Source of the DNA: Cupriavidus sp.
Lineage (GTDB): Bacteria > Pseudomonadota > Gammaproteobacteria > Burkholderiales > Burkholderiaceae
DNA: 64,000 bases
Direction of reading: 5' to 3'
Assembly (NCBI GenBank): GCA_031181345.1
Contig: JAPSLC010000018.1
Location: 1-64,000, forward strand
How positions within the stretch are numbered: position 1 is the stretch's first letter; the number at the start of each line of letters is the position of its first letter. Positions 27,627-35,685 of the stretch are shown one piece after another. The notes under the pieces were generated by a model, which saw only the letters and a list, made by a program, of their open reading frames with translations, had not been told where the DNA came from and made no database searches. A program made the position numbers and the translations under genes.

Positions 27627-28097
27627 TTACCGCTCGCGATTCTGGCCGGATTGGCCGCCCTGTTGGCCGCCCTGTTGGCCGCCCTGCGACGACTGCTGGC
27701 CGGGCTGGCCGCTGGTGCCGGACTGCTGTTGCTGCTGCCCGCCGCTTTGGCCGCCCATGCCGCTCTGCTGACCGCTCTGCTTGCCGCCTTGTTGCTGCTG
27801 GCCACCCTGGCCGGCTTGGCCGCCCATGCCACCCTGCTGGCCGCTCTGGCCGCCGCCTTGCTGCGACTGGCCGCCCATGCCGCCCATGCCGCCTTCGCTC
27901 TGGCCCGTGCCGCCTTGCTGACCGCTCTGGCGACCGCCTTGCTGTTGCTGACCGCCTTGGCCGCCCTGGCCCATGCCGCCTTGCTGGCCGGTCTGGCTGC
28001 CGCTCTGCTGATGCTGCTGAGACGATTGGCCGCCCTGGCCCATGCCACCCTTTTCGGTGCCGCCTTGCTGCGCCTGCGGTTGCTGTTGCTGTTTCAT
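27627..28097 (-). CDS. Gln/Gly-rich low-complexity protein
   Basis: 156 aa made almost only of Gln, Gly, Ser and Met, in loose repeats such as QSGQQGGMGG and GQGGQQQQGG. GGAGACCAGC precedes the ATG at 28097, which supports it as a real gene. Composition resembles hydrophilic desiccation or general-stress proteins and prion-like assembly domains. Codon use leans on CAG and GGC/GGG in this DNA, so the opposite strand shows a long Leu/Ala frame (27651 to about 28090), which I regard as a shadow. The divergent gene at 28294 encodes another disordered protein. Confidence 0.65.
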   Translation of the reverse strand: MKQQQQPQAQQGGTEKGGMGQGGQSSQQHQQSGSQTGQQGGMGQGGQGGQQQQGGRQSGQQGGTGQSEGGMGGMGGQSQQGGGQSGQQGGMGGQAGQGGQQQQGGKQSGQQSGMGGQSGGQQQQQSGTSGQPGQQSSQGGQQGGQQGGQSGQNRER

Positions 28098-28231
28098 TGC
28101 TGGTCTCCATCAGCGGCGAAATGCCGCGCCTTGGGGCTGTGCAATGCGCGTGCCACCGCGCCGCAACATGAATTCGCTTCTTGCAGTCGGGCACCGGCTG
28201 TCGCAGGTATGGCGTTTGCGTGTCGTTGAAC

Positions 28232-28254
28232 GTCAACATTCGGGTCAACATTCG
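28232..28254 (+). promoter_or_regulatory. Direct repeat GTCAACATTCG, upstream of the 28294 gene
   Basis: GTCAACATTCG occurs at 28232-28242 and again at 28244-28254, a 12-bp period, ending 39 bp before the start at 28294. The helical-pitch-like spacing and location suggest a regulator binding site. Confidence 0.5.
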
Positions 28255-28293
28255 CGCGTCGGCATGGCGCGCCATCATCACCGGGAGGGCCGT

Positions 28294-28641
28294 ATGACCA
28301 AGCAACCCACGCATCCGGAACGCGAACCGCGGCAGGAGCAGACCGCCGGCCGGCCGCAGGGCGAGACGATTCGCGAAAGTACCGCACAAGGGACCAGCGA
28401 GGGCCCGGGGCCGCTGGCGGACTCGTCGCAGCCGGACCCCGGCACGCTGCCGCAGAAGGGCGGCGGCGAACCGATGCCGCGCCTGCCGCACGAGCGCGAC
28501 GAATCGCATCAGAGCCAGCACACCGGCAGCCGGCCGGTGGGTCGCCAGGCCGCCCGGGATATCGAGCGCGGACTCGAGGAAACCGATCTGTATGGCTCGC
28601 GCGGGCGCCGCGGCGGCGCGGCCTCGGAGGACAACGACTGA
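28294..28641 (+). CDS. Disordered hydrophilic protein
   Basis: 115 aa from the ATG at 28294, with CGGGAGGGCC upstream. Rich in Gln, Glu, Arg, Gly and Pro; no hydrophobic core can be seen. Near the C-terminus, GRQAARDIERGLEETDLYGS is the most protein-like segment (possible helix). Such proteins are often induced by osmotic or stationary stress, but nothing in the sequence proves it. Divergent from the Gln/Gly-rich gene. Confidence 0.65.
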   Translation: MTKQPTHPEREPRQEQTAGRPQGETIRESTAQGTSEGPGPLADSSQPDPGTLPQKGGGEPMPRLPHERDESHQSQHTGSRPVGRQAARDIERGLEETDLYGSRGRRGGAASEDND

Positions 28642-28643
28642 TC

Positions 28644-28673
28644 GTGCTGCGGCGACTTCAGTCGCCGCAGCAC
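28644..28673. terminator. Strong hairpin between convergent genes
   Basis: A perfect 13-bp stem: GTGCTGCGGCGAC at 28644-28656 and GTCGCCGCAGCAC at 28661-28673, loop TTCA. It fills the gap between the stops at 28641 (+) and 28680 (-). No T run, so it may be a Rho-assisted or bidirectional stop. Confidence 0.55.
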
Positions 28674-28679
28674 GGTACC

Positions 28680-29288
28680 TCAGTACGGCAGCGACAGCCG
28701 ATGCCGGCTCTGCCAGTTGTCGACGTAGCGCTTGACCAGACGCGCATCGCCGCGGATCAGGATGCCGTTCTCGGTGTTGCGCTCCTCCGCGGACTTGGTG
28801 AAGTTGAACGAGCCCGTGAAGACCGCCTCGCCGTCGAAGATCATCACCTTGTTGTGCGCGATGGCGGGGCGCGAGTCGATCAGCACCTCGATGCCCTGGT
28901 GCTTCAGGAAGGTGGCGCTGGTATAGCGCTCCGACACCTGGCTCTTGTCGAGGATCACCCGCACATCGACGCCGCGCTTGCGCGCCTGCATCAGTGCCTC
29001 GGCAATCGGCTTGCTGGTGAACGAGTAGGCCTGCACCAGCACGCTGCGCCGCGCGTTGCGGATCGCGTCGACCAGCATGGCCTGGCAGCTCTCCCCATCG
29101 GGCGTGAAGCACAGCGCGTAATTGGCGCCGTCGGCGAAGCTGCGCGCGCCGTCGGCAAGCGCCATCGGCGCTTCGCCGCTGCGGGGCAGGCTGCGTGCAA
29201 GGGCCGCGGGCGCCAGGATCAAAGAGGAAAGCAGTACGGACAACAGGGCGCCGGCGACGATGGCGGGCGCGCGAAACACAAAGGACAT
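28680..29288 (-). CDS. Exported PLD-family nuclease (Nuc type)
   Basis: 202 aa from the ATG at 29288. A signal peptide (SFVFRAPAIVAGALLSVLL onward, ending near LARSL) precedes a single PLD domain with one HKD motif: HNKVMIFDGEAVFTGSFNFT. One HKD per chain and about 150 aa match the Nuc/endA endonuclease group, which dimerises to make the active site. CFTPDGESCQ gives two Cys that could form a disulfide. A role in periplasmic or extracellular DNA breakdown is likely by family. Convergent with the 28294 gene. Confidence 0.88.
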   Translation of the reverse strand: MSFVFRAPAIVAGALLSVLLSSLILAPAALARSLPRSGEAPMALADGARSFADGANYALCFTPDGESCQAMLVDAIRNARRSVLVQAYSFTSKPIAEALMQARKRGVDVRVILDKSQVSERYTSATFLKHQGIEVLIDSRPAIAHNKVMIFDGEAVFTGSFNFTKSAEERNTENGILIRGDARLVKRYVDNWQSRHRLSLPY

Positions 29289-29530
29289 GAGACAGCGGGA
29301 ATGCGTTGCCGCGCAGCGCCGCTCGCGGCAAACAGTGGCCAATCGGAAAACGAATCGAAATGGAAACGTTGCGAAGGCGGGGAAGTTAGCAGCGTGAGCA
29401 CGCAAAGGCAAGGCGGCTGGATCGGCGCCGGACCGCTGCCTATGATGAAACTCGCGTCGACGCACGCCGACGCTGAGCGTTATCCCATCCTCGGCACCAG
29501 CACGCTGGCGCCCAACCCTGGAGGCAAGCG

Positions 29531-29737
29531 ATGTCGAATCACACCTACAAGCTCGTCGAAATCGTGGGCACCTCGCCCGACGGCACCGATGCCGCGATCC
29601 GCAGCGCGCTCGCCAAGGCGTCGGAGACCATCAAGAACATGGACTGGTTCGAGGTGGTCGAGATGCGAGGCCATATCCTCAATGGCCAGATCGCGCATTA
29701 CCAGGTCACGCTGAAGATCGGCTTCCGCGTCGAGTAA
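29531..29737 (+). CDS. Dodecin (flavin-binding dodecamer)
   Basis: 68 aa, full dodecin length, with TGGAGGCAAGCG before the ATG. Typical sequence: YKLVEIVGTSPDGTDAAIR, the central Trp in NMDWFEVVEMRGHI that stacks on the flavin, and YQVTLKIGFRVE at the end. Dodecins form a 12-subunit shell that stores or buffers riboflavin, FMN or lumichrome. It lies upstream of the pca control region. Confidence 0.93.
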   Translation: MSNHTYKLVEIVGTSPDGTDAAIRSALAKASETIKNMDWFEVVEMRGHILNGQIAHYQVTLKIGFRVE

Positions 29738-30159
29738 GCGTGTCGCACGGTTGGCGCCGCGCATGCCGCGGCGGCCGCCTCTGTGGTTGATCGCTTTCCT
29801 TTTGCTTCCCTCCTTGCCGGCGGACCATGTCGGAGCGGGCTCACCGCCCTGGATTCGCTGTCTGCCGCTACCCCGGACCCCGCCTTGACCCCGCAACAAC
29901 ACCGGTGTAACCTCTGGATTCGATGTTCATTCTGCGAATTGAAGTTCGTATAGCGAACATAAGTAACAAAGAACGAACGAAGAACAAGAGTCCGCACGAC
30001 GGACCATCGCTTGACTGCTAGGGCCTTTATGGGCGCCGCCACGGCGCGCCCGGAACCACGCCAGGCGGAACCTCCGGAGACGACGCTTCCAGCGGCCCCC
30101 GACACCATCGGGCGGCGGGCTCCGGCCGGTCCGGCCAGGCCTTTTCGACTGGAACGCAA
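29738..30159. other. Intergenic control region upstream of pcaI
   Basis: 422 bp without a gene. It holds the double IclR-like operator at 29925-29958, then a stretch of GAAC-rich sequence (AAGAACGAACGAAGAACAAG). The remaining 200 bp to pcaI form a long leader, rich in C and G, with no further clear elements. Confidence 0.55.
29925..29958 (+). promoter_or_regulatory. Double IclR-family operator upstream of pcaIJF
   Basis: GTTCATTCTGCGAAT at 29925-29939 and GTTCGTATAGCGAAC at 29944-29958 are two 15-bp boxes, 19 bp apart, that agree at 10 positions; the second is a perfect 5-5-5 dyad (GTTCG/CGAAC). Operators of PcaR/PcaU/PobR-type regulators have this general form. The IclR gene at 4105-4953 is a candidate binder. 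Confidence 0.65.
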
Positions 30160-30867
30160 TTGATCAACAAGCTCTTCGACTCGGTGGAATCGGCGGTGGC
30201 CGACATCCATGACGGCGCGACCATCATGATCGGCGGCTTCGGCCTGGCCGGCATGCCGGCGCAACTCATCGATGCGCTGATCGCCCAGGGCGCGCGCGAC
30301 CTGACCATCGTCAACAACAACGCCGGCAACGGCGAGACCGGTCTGGCGGCGCTGCTCAAGGCCAAGCGGGTGCGCAAGATCATCTGCTCGTTCCCGCGCC
30401 AGGTCGACTCCTACGTGTTCGATTCGCTGTACCACGCCGGCCAGATCGAGCTGGAACTGGTGCCGCAGGGCAACCTCGCCGAGCGCATCCGCGCCGCGGG
30501 CGCCGGCATCGGCGGCTTCTTCACGCGCACCGCCTACGGCACGCCGCTGGCCGAGGGCAAGGAAACCCGCATCATCGACGGCCAGGGTTATGTGTTCGAG
30601 ACGCCGATCCACGCCGATTTCGCGCTGATCAAGGCCGACACCGCGGACCGCTGGGGCAACCTGACCTATCGCAAGACCGCGCGCAACTTCGGCCCGATCA
30701 TGGCGATGGCCGCCAAATGCGCGATCGTGCAGGTCAGCCATGTGGTCGAACTGGGCGAACTGGACCCCGAGCACATCGTGACGCCGAGCCTGTTCGTCAA
30801 GCGCGTCGTCAAGGTCGACGCCAACGCCGCCAATGCCGCTGCCAGCGGCGCGGCGAATGCCGCCTGA
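30160..30867 (+). CDS. pcaI: 3-oxoadipate CoA-transferase subunit A
   Basis: 235 aa with a TTG start: MINKLFDSVESAVADIHDGA matches the usual PcaI N-terminus, and no nearby ATG or GTG gives a better fit. Glycine-rich CoA region IGGFGLAGMP, then NNNAGNGETGL and QGNLAERIRAAGAGIGGFFT, as in the alpha subunits of class I CoA transferases. With PcaJ it moves CoA from succinyl-CoA to beta-ketoadipate. The C-terminal 15 residues are an Ala/Asn run (NAANAAASGAANAA), probably disordered. It opens the pcaIJF operon; the stop is 40 bp before pcaJ. Confidence 0.93.
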   Translation: MINKLFDSVESAVADIHDGATIMIGGFGLAGMPAQLIDALIAQGARDLTIVNNNAGNGETGLAALLKAKRVRKIICSFPRQVDSYVFDSLYHAGQIELELVPQGNLAERIRAAGAGIGGFFTRTAYGTPLAEGKETRIIDGQGYVFETPIHADFALIKADTADRWGNLTYRKTARNFGPIMAMAAKCAIVQVSHVVELGELDPEHIVTPSLFVKRVVKVDANAANAAASGAANAA

Positions 30868-30907
30868 CGCGCGGACGCGCCCAACCAGCATCGAAGAGAG
30901 AAGCGAT

Positions 30908-31555
30908 ATGCAACGCCTGACCCGCGATCAGATGGCCGCCCGCGTGGCCCGAGACATTCCCGACGGTGCCGTGGTCAACCTCGGCATCGGCCTGCCCACC
31001 CTGGTCGGCAACCACCTGCCGGCCGATCGCGAGATCCTGCTGCACAGCGAGAACGGCCTGCTCGGCATGGGCCCCGCGCCCGCGCCGGGCGAGGAAGACG
31101 GCGACCTGATCAACGCCGGCAAGCAGCCGGTCACCATCAAGCCTGGCGCCTCGTATTTCCATCACGCCGATTCGTTCGCGATGATGCGCGGCGGCCATCT
31201 GGACTACTGCGTGCTGGGCGCCTTCCAGGTGTCGGCCACCGGCGACCTCGCCAACTGGCATACCGGCGCGCCGGGCGCGATTCCGGCCGTGGGCGGTGCG
31301 ATGGACCTGGCGATCGGCGCCAAGCAGGTGTTCGTCATGATGGAACACCTGACCAAGCAGGGCGAGAGCAAGATCGTGCCCGAATGCACGTATCCTCTGA
31401 CCGGCATCGGCTGCGTGACCCGCATCTACACCGATCTGGCCACCATCGACGTGACCGCCGACGGCCTGGTCGCCCGCGACCTGGTCGAAGGCCTGTCGTT
31501 CGAGGAGCTGCAGCGCCTGACCGGCGTGCCGCTGAAGCAAGCGCAGCTCGCCTGA
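30908..31555 (+). CDS. pcaJ: 3-oxoadipate CoA-transferase subunit B
   Basis: 215 aa. The catalytic Glu of CoA transferases sits in HSENGLLGMG. Other family blocks: VNLGIGLPTLVGNHL, DLINAGKQPVT, DYCVLGAFQVSATGDLANW and MVMMEHL-like VFVMMEHLTKQG. It forms the heterodimer with PcaI. AGAAGCG lies upstream of the ATG at 30908. Confidence 0.95.
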   Translation: MQRLTRDQMAARVARDIPDGAVVNLGIGLPTLVGNHLPADREILLHSENGLLGMGPAPAPGEEDGDLINAGKQPVTIKPGASYFHHADSFAMMRGGHLDYCVLGAFQVSATGDLANWHTGAPGAIPAVGGAMDLAIGAKQVFVMMEHLTKQGESKIVPECTYPLTGIGCVTRIYTDLATIDVTADGLVARDLVEGLSFEELQRLTGVPLKQAQLA

Positions 31556-31630
31556 TACCCGACCCGATGGCGACGGATCGCATTTACCGATACCGCCGCC
31601 GCCACCACTGAAACCAAGGACGAGACAACC

Positions 31631-32833
31631 ATGACCGAAGCCTTTATCTGCGACGCGATCCGCACCCCCATCGGCCGCTACGGCGGCAGCCTGTCCGCAG
31701 TGCGCGCGGACGACCTGGGCGCGGTACCGCTGAAGGCGCTGATGGCGCGCAATCCGAATCTGGACTGGAGCGCCATCGACGACGTGATCTACGGCAACGC
31801 CAACCAGGCGGGCGAAGACAACCGCAACGTCGCGCGCATGTCGCTGCTGCTGGCCGGCCTGCCGCAGAGCGTGCCCGGCGCCACCATCAACCGCCTGTGC
31901 GGCTCGGGCATGGACGCGACCGGCACCGCCGCGCGCGCGATCCGCGCCGGCGAAGCCGGCCTGATGATCGCCGGCGGCGTGGAAAGCATGAGCCGCGCCC
32001 CGTTCGTGATGGGCAAGGCCACCAGCGCGTTCTCGCGCGATGCGCAGATCTTCGACACCACCATCGGCTGGCGCTTCATCAACCCGGCGATGCGCGCGGC
32101 CTACGGCGTGGACTCGATGCCCGAGACCGCCGAGAACGTCGCGACCGACTACAAGATCAGCCGCGAGGACCAGGATCTGATGGCGCTGCGCAGCCAGGAA
32201 AAGGCCTCGCGCGCGCAGGCCGACGGCACGCTGGCGCAGGAAATCACCGCGGTCACGATTCCGCAGAAGAAGGGCGATCCGATCGTCGTCGAGCGCGACG
32301 AGCATCCGCGCGCGACCAGCATGGAAGCGCTGGCCCGGCTCAAGGGCGTGGTGCGCCCGGACGGTACCGTGACCGCCGGCAACGCGTCGGGCGTCAATGA
32401 CGGCGCCTGCGCGCTGCTGCTCGCCAGCGAAGCCGCCGCGCGCCAGCACGGCCTGACCCCGAAGGCCCGCATCGTCGGCATGGCCACCGCCGGCGTGGCG
32501 CCGCGCGTGATGGGCATCGGCCCGGCGCCGGCCGCGCAGAAGCTGCTCAAGCAGCTGGGCATGACGATGGACCAGATCGACGTGATCGAGCTGAACGAAG
32601 CCTTCGCCGCGCAAGGCCTGGCGGTGTTGCGCGAGCTCGGCGTCGCCGACGACGATGCGCGCGTCAACCCGAACGGCGGCGCGATCGCGCTGGGCCATCC
32701 GCTCGGCATGAGCGGCGCGCGCCTGGTCACCACCGCGATGTACCAGCTGCATCGCACCGGCGGCCGTTTCGCGCTGTGCACGATGTGCATCGGGGTGGGC
32801 CAGGGTATCGCGATGGTGATCGAGCGCGTCTGA
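31631..32833 (+). CDS. pcaF: Beta-ketoadipyl-CoA thiolase
   Basis: 400 aa, the exact usual length. Nucleophile Cys90 in NRLCGSGMDA, His356 in GHPLGMSGAR and Cys386 in CTMCIGVGQG are all present. Last step of the beta-ketoadipate pathway: beta-ketoadipyl-CoA plus CoA gives succinyl-CoA and acetyl-CoA. Third gene of the operon, 75 bp after pcaJ. The thiolase family is broad, but the pcaIJ context makes PcaF most likely. Confidence 0.95.
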   Translation: MTEAFICDAIRTPIGRYGGSLSAVRADDLGAVPLKALMARNPNLDWSAIDDVIYGNANQAGEDNRNVARMSLLLAGLPQSVPGATINRLCGSGMDATGTAARAIRAGEAGLMIAGGVESMSRAPFVMGKATSAFSRDAQIFDTTIGWRFINPAMRAAYGVDSMPETAENVATDYKISREDQDLMALRSQEKASRAQADGTLAQEITAVTIPQKKGDPIVVERDEHPRATSMEALARLKGVVRPDGTVTAGNASGVNDGACALLLASEAAARQHGLTPKARIVGMATAGVAPRVMGIGPAPAAQKLLKQLGMTMDQIDVIELNEAFAAQGLAVLRELGVADDDARVNPNGGAIALGHPLGMSGARLVTTAMYQLHRTGGRFALCTMCIGVGQGIAMVIERV

Positions 32834-33152
32834 GCGGCGATCCCCATCGGCAGCGCCGAGACGACGGCAAGTCGCTCAAGTTTTGCGGCGCGCCTGCCGT
32901 TGTCCAAGGCAGGCGCCGACCCTCAGCGCTGCGACAGATTTCCCGACGCAGTTGGTGCGGCCGGGCCGACTGGCTCGCCGGTCCGCCGCACGCTTTCTTT
33001 GCGCCCGAATTGGCGCGGCAGTTCCAGCGCCGCGGTGTTCGCCGAATTCACCGGAAATCACCGGAAATCATCGCTGAATGCCCCGCTGAACTCGCGATGC
33101 ATTTCTGCTGAACCTTCGCAGTACCGGTTCCAAACCGGCATGGAGTAATCGG
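32834..33152. other. Intergenic region with a 10-bp tandem and a palindrome
   Basis: 319 bp without a gene. CCGGAAATCA occurs twice in tandem at 33051-33070, and a 15-bp palindrome lies at 33124-33138. Probably the control region of the SDR gene. Confidence 0.5.
33124..33138 (+). promoter_or_regulatory. Palindrome CCGGTT-CCA-AACCGG before the SDR gene
   Basis: A perfect 6-bp inverted repeat with a 3-bp spacer, 15 bp upstream of the ATG at 33153. The location near or in the ribosome binding region suits a repressor site or a structured leader. Confidence 0.5.
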
Positions 33153-33884
33153 ATGTCTCTTCCCGTTGCCACGCTCGTCACCGGCGCCAGTTCCGGCATC
33201 GGCCGCGCCATCAGCGAAATGCTGCTGGCCGACGGCGTGACCCGCGTCGTCAATGTCGACTATGCCGCCCCGGGCTGGTCGCATCCCAACATGACGTTTT
33301 TCCAGGCGGACCTGACCGACGCCGCGGCAACCCGCGCGGCGGCCGCCGAGGTGACGTCGCGATTCGCCATCACGCGCCTGGTCAACAATGCCGGCGCGAC
33401 GCGTCCCGGCACCGCGGATACCGCGACCGTCGAGGACCTCGATTACGTGGTGGGCCTGCACCTGCAGGCCAGTCTGCTGCTGACGCAGGCCTGCCTGCCG
33501 GCGATGCGCGCCGCGGGCTTCGGCCGCATTGTCAACATGGCCTCGCGCGCGGCGCTGGGCAAGCCCGAGCGCGTGGTGTACTCCGCCACCAAGGCCGGCA
33601 TGGTCGGCATGACGCGCACGCTGGCGATGGAACTCGGCGGCGACGGCATCACCGTCAACGCGGTCGCGCCCGGTCCGATCGCCACCGAACTGTTTCGCCG
33701 CAGCAATCCGGAAGGCAGCGAGCAGACCAGGCGCATCCTGGCCAGCATCGCGGTCAAGCGCATGGGCACGCCCGAGGACGTGGCGCGGGCCACGCTGTTC
33801 TTTCTCTCTCCCGAAAACGGTTTCGTCACCGGACAGGTGCTGTACGTCTGTGGCGGTACCACGCTGGGCGTCGCACCGGTCTAG
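33153..33884 (+). CDS. Short-chain dehydrogenase/reductase (SDR)
   Basis: 243 aa. Classical SDR: TGASSGIG (10-17) nucleotide motif, NNAG (78-81), active site Ser131, Tyr143 and Lys147 in YSATK, and VNAVAPGPIATELF. The Asp36 after the second strand (VVNVDYA) suggests preference for NAD over NADP. Substrate unknown. It follows pcaIJF on the same strand, separated by 319 bp, and precedes the Bug-protein gene, so it could belong to an aromatic or carboxylic acid pathway (inference). Confidence 0.9.
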   Translation: MSLPVATLVTGASSGIGRAISEMLLADGVTRVVNVDYAAPGWSHPNMTFFQADLTDAAATRAAAAEVTSRFAITRLVNNAGATRPGTADTATVEDLDYVVGLHLQASLLLTQACLPAMRAAGFGRIVNMASRAALGKPERVVYSATKAGMVGMTRTLAMELGGDGITVNAVAPGPIATELFRRSNPEGSEQTRRILASIAVKRMGTPEDVARATLFFLSPENGFVTGQVLYVCGGTTLGVAPV

Positions 33885-33951
33885 GCGCGGCCCCGTATTA
33901 CAAGTCGTGGCCCGCATGGACGGCCACCGAGGAAACTCCCTGGAGCATACG

Positions 33952-34959
33952 ATGAAGTTCAAGTCGCAACCGTCGCAGGCGCGTCGTCGCCTGCTGGCCG
34001 CCGGCGTCGCGCTGGCTACCACGTTCGCCGGCGTCTCCGGCGCTGCCTTCGCGCAGGACAGCTATCCGACCAAGCCGATCACGATGATCGTGCCGTTCTC
34101 GGCCGGTGGCACCACCGACATCCTGGCCCGCATCGTCGGCCTGCAGCTGGGCAAGGCGCTCGGCCAGCCGGTGGTGATCGAAAACCGTCCGGGCGCCGGC
34201 GGCAATATCGGCGCGTCGCTGGCCGCCAAGGCGCAGGGCGACGGCTACACGCTGTTCATGGGCACCATCGGCACCCACGCCATCAACCAGTCGTTGTACT
34301 CGAAGCTGCCGTACGACCCGGTCAAGGACTTCGCGCCGATCACCCGTATCGCGATGGTGCCGAACCTGGTGGTGGTCAACCCCAACGTGCCCGCCAAGAG
34401 CGTCAAGGAACTGATCGCCTACGTGAAGGCCAATCCGAACAAGATCAGCTACGGCTCGTCGGGCAACGGCTCGTCGATGCATCTGTCGGGCGAACTGTTC
34501 AACTCGATGACCGGCCTGAGCATCCAGCACGTGCCGTACAAGGGCAGCGCCCCGGCGGTCAACGATCTGCTGGGCAACCAGATCGGCCTGATGTTCGACA
34601 ACCTGCCGTCGTCGTACCAGCACGTGAAGGCCGGCAAGCTGCGCCCGCTGGCCGTTACCTCGGCCAAGCGCTCGCCGGCGCTGCCGGACGTGCCGACCGT
34701 CGCCGAAGCCGGCGTGCCGGGCTATGAAGCGACCTCGTGGTTCGCGCTGTACGCCACCGGCGGCACGCCCAAGCCCATCATCGATCGACTGAACGCCGAA
34801 GTGGTCAAGATCCTGGCCATGCCCGACGTGCAGAAGCAGATGGCGGGTCAGGGCGCCGAGCCCAACCCGGAGAAGCCGGAACAACTGGCCGCGTTCATGA
34901 AGACCGAAGCGGCCAAGTGGGCCAAGGTCGTCAAGGCCTCGGGCGCGACCGTGGACTGA
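33952..34959 (+). CDS. Bug (TctC)-family periplasmic binding protein
   Basis: 335 aa from the ATG at 33952 with TGGAGCATACG upstream. A signal peptide (RRRLLAAGVALATTFAGVSG, ending AFAQ) is followed by the hallmark YPTKPITMIVPFSAGGTTD and VVIENRPGAGG. Full length for a Bug solute receptor of the tripartite tricarboxylate family, in which Burkholderiales have large orphan expansions. The ligand is often a carboxylic acid but cannot be read here. No TctAB transporter genes are next to it. It ends 20 bp before a dispersed repeat and terminator. Confidence 0.93.
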   Translation: MKFKSQPSQARRRLLAAGVALATTFAGVSGAAFAQDSYPTKPITMIVPFSAGGTTDILARIVGLQLGKALGQPVVIENRPGAGGNIGASLAAKAQGDGYTLFMGTIGTHAINQSLYSKLPYDPVKDFAPITRIAMVPNLVVVNPNVPAKSVKELIAYVKANPNKISYGSSGNGSSMHLSGELFNSMTGLSIQHVPYKGSAPAVNDLLGNQIGLMFDNLPSSYQHVKAGKLRPLAVTSAKRSPALPDVPTVAEAGVPGYEATSWFALYATGGTPKPIIDRLNAEVVKILAMPDVQKQMAGQGAEPNPEKPEQLAAFMKTEAAKWAKVVKASGATVD

Positions 34960-34979
34960 TCGAGTCTCCAACGACCACC

Positions 34980-35051
34980 ATGTCGTTCCCGCGAAGGCGG
35001 GAACCCAGCGTTTTCGAAAGCCACTGGGTCCCCGCATGCGCGGGCACGACA
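34980..35051 (+). repeat. Dispersed intergenic double-hairpin repeat, copy 3
   Basis: Same orientation as copy 1: TGTCGTTCCCGCGAAGGCGG, then CCCAGCG, a spacer, CACTGGGTCCCCGCATGCGC and GGGCACGAC. It lies 20 bp after the Bug-protein stop codon. Confidence 0.8.
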
Positions 35052-35069
35052 AGGTCTATCGGTGGAATG

Positions 35070-35093
35070 AGCCGGCCTTCGGGCCGGTTTTTT
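35070..35093 (+). terminator. Terminator after the Bug-protein gene
   Basis: CCGGCC at 35072-35077 pairs with GGCCGG at 35082-35087 over a TTCG loop and is followed by seven T. It serves the plus-strand gene ending at 34959. Confidence 0.85.
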
Positions 35094-35108
35094 CTTTTGA
35101 CGGCCGGC

Positions 35109-35137
35109 AAAAAAAAGCTCGCGACTGGCAGCGAGCT
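35109..35137 (-). terminator. Terminator of the 35241 gene
   Basis: AGCTCGC at 35116-35122 pairs with GCGAGCT at 35131-35137 (8-nt loop), and the minus strand then runs into eight T (35109-35116). Together with the plus-strand terminator at 35070 it isolates two convergent units. Confidence 0.8.
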
Positions 35138-35240
35138 CGAGTTCCGGCCCACCCGGGCAGGAGGAGACATCGTCGGGCGCCGCCGCAGCGCGGCTGCGTG
35201 GGCGCGGGCATCGGGCGGATCTGGCGCCTGGGCCTGGGCC

Positions 35241-35465
35241 TCAGTTCAGGCTGACCTTGACTACCTGTTCCTCGACGCCGACAAAGCGGACCAGCTGGCG
35301 CAGGCCGCTGGGGTACTCCTTGATGTGATGGCCCACCGGGGTATCCGGCAGGCGGTAATAAATGGCGCTGGACTGGGCGCCGGCGGTTCGGCCTTCCGCT
35401 GCGGAGGGTCCGTCGCCTTCCCATGGGATATCGCGCTCCTCGGCGAGATCGTGCGGTCCGGGCAT
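35241..35465 (-). CDS. Hypothetical protein, 74 aa
   Basis: 74 aa from the ATG at 35465, with AGGAACAG upstream. The second half is the folded-looking part (SSAIYYRLPDTPVGHHIKEY then LRQLVRFVGVEEQVVKVSLN). A dedicated terminator lies 100 bp downstream, which supports a real transcription unit. No recognised family. Confidence 0.6.
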   Translation of the reverse strand: MPGPHDLAEERDIPWEGDGPSAAEGRTAGAQSSAIYYRLPDTPVGHHIKEYPSGLRQLVRFVGVEEQVVKVSLN

Positions 35466-35685
35466 GGCGGCTGTTCCTGATCAAATGCGACTTTGTCTCC
35501 AATGTATTGCAGCGCCCGCCGATTTGCTATTTCGCCTTTTTTAATTCTGGCCTAGCCATTGGCTCGATTTGTCATATTGCAAGCAATAGGGTGCAGGGCC
35601 GAGCCGATGGCTTGCACGCCGCCTCCATGCGCTACCATTGGTGCTTTGCGCGCCTCCCCGGCGCGCTTTCCGTCCCGCCGCCCGC

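Noticed and set aside
27651..28090. A Leu/Ala-rich plus-strand frame that looks like a membrane protein
   Set aside because: It is the complement of the Gln/Gly repeats (CAG and GGC codons read as CTG and GCC). The minus-strand frame has a ribosome binding site and the expected direction.
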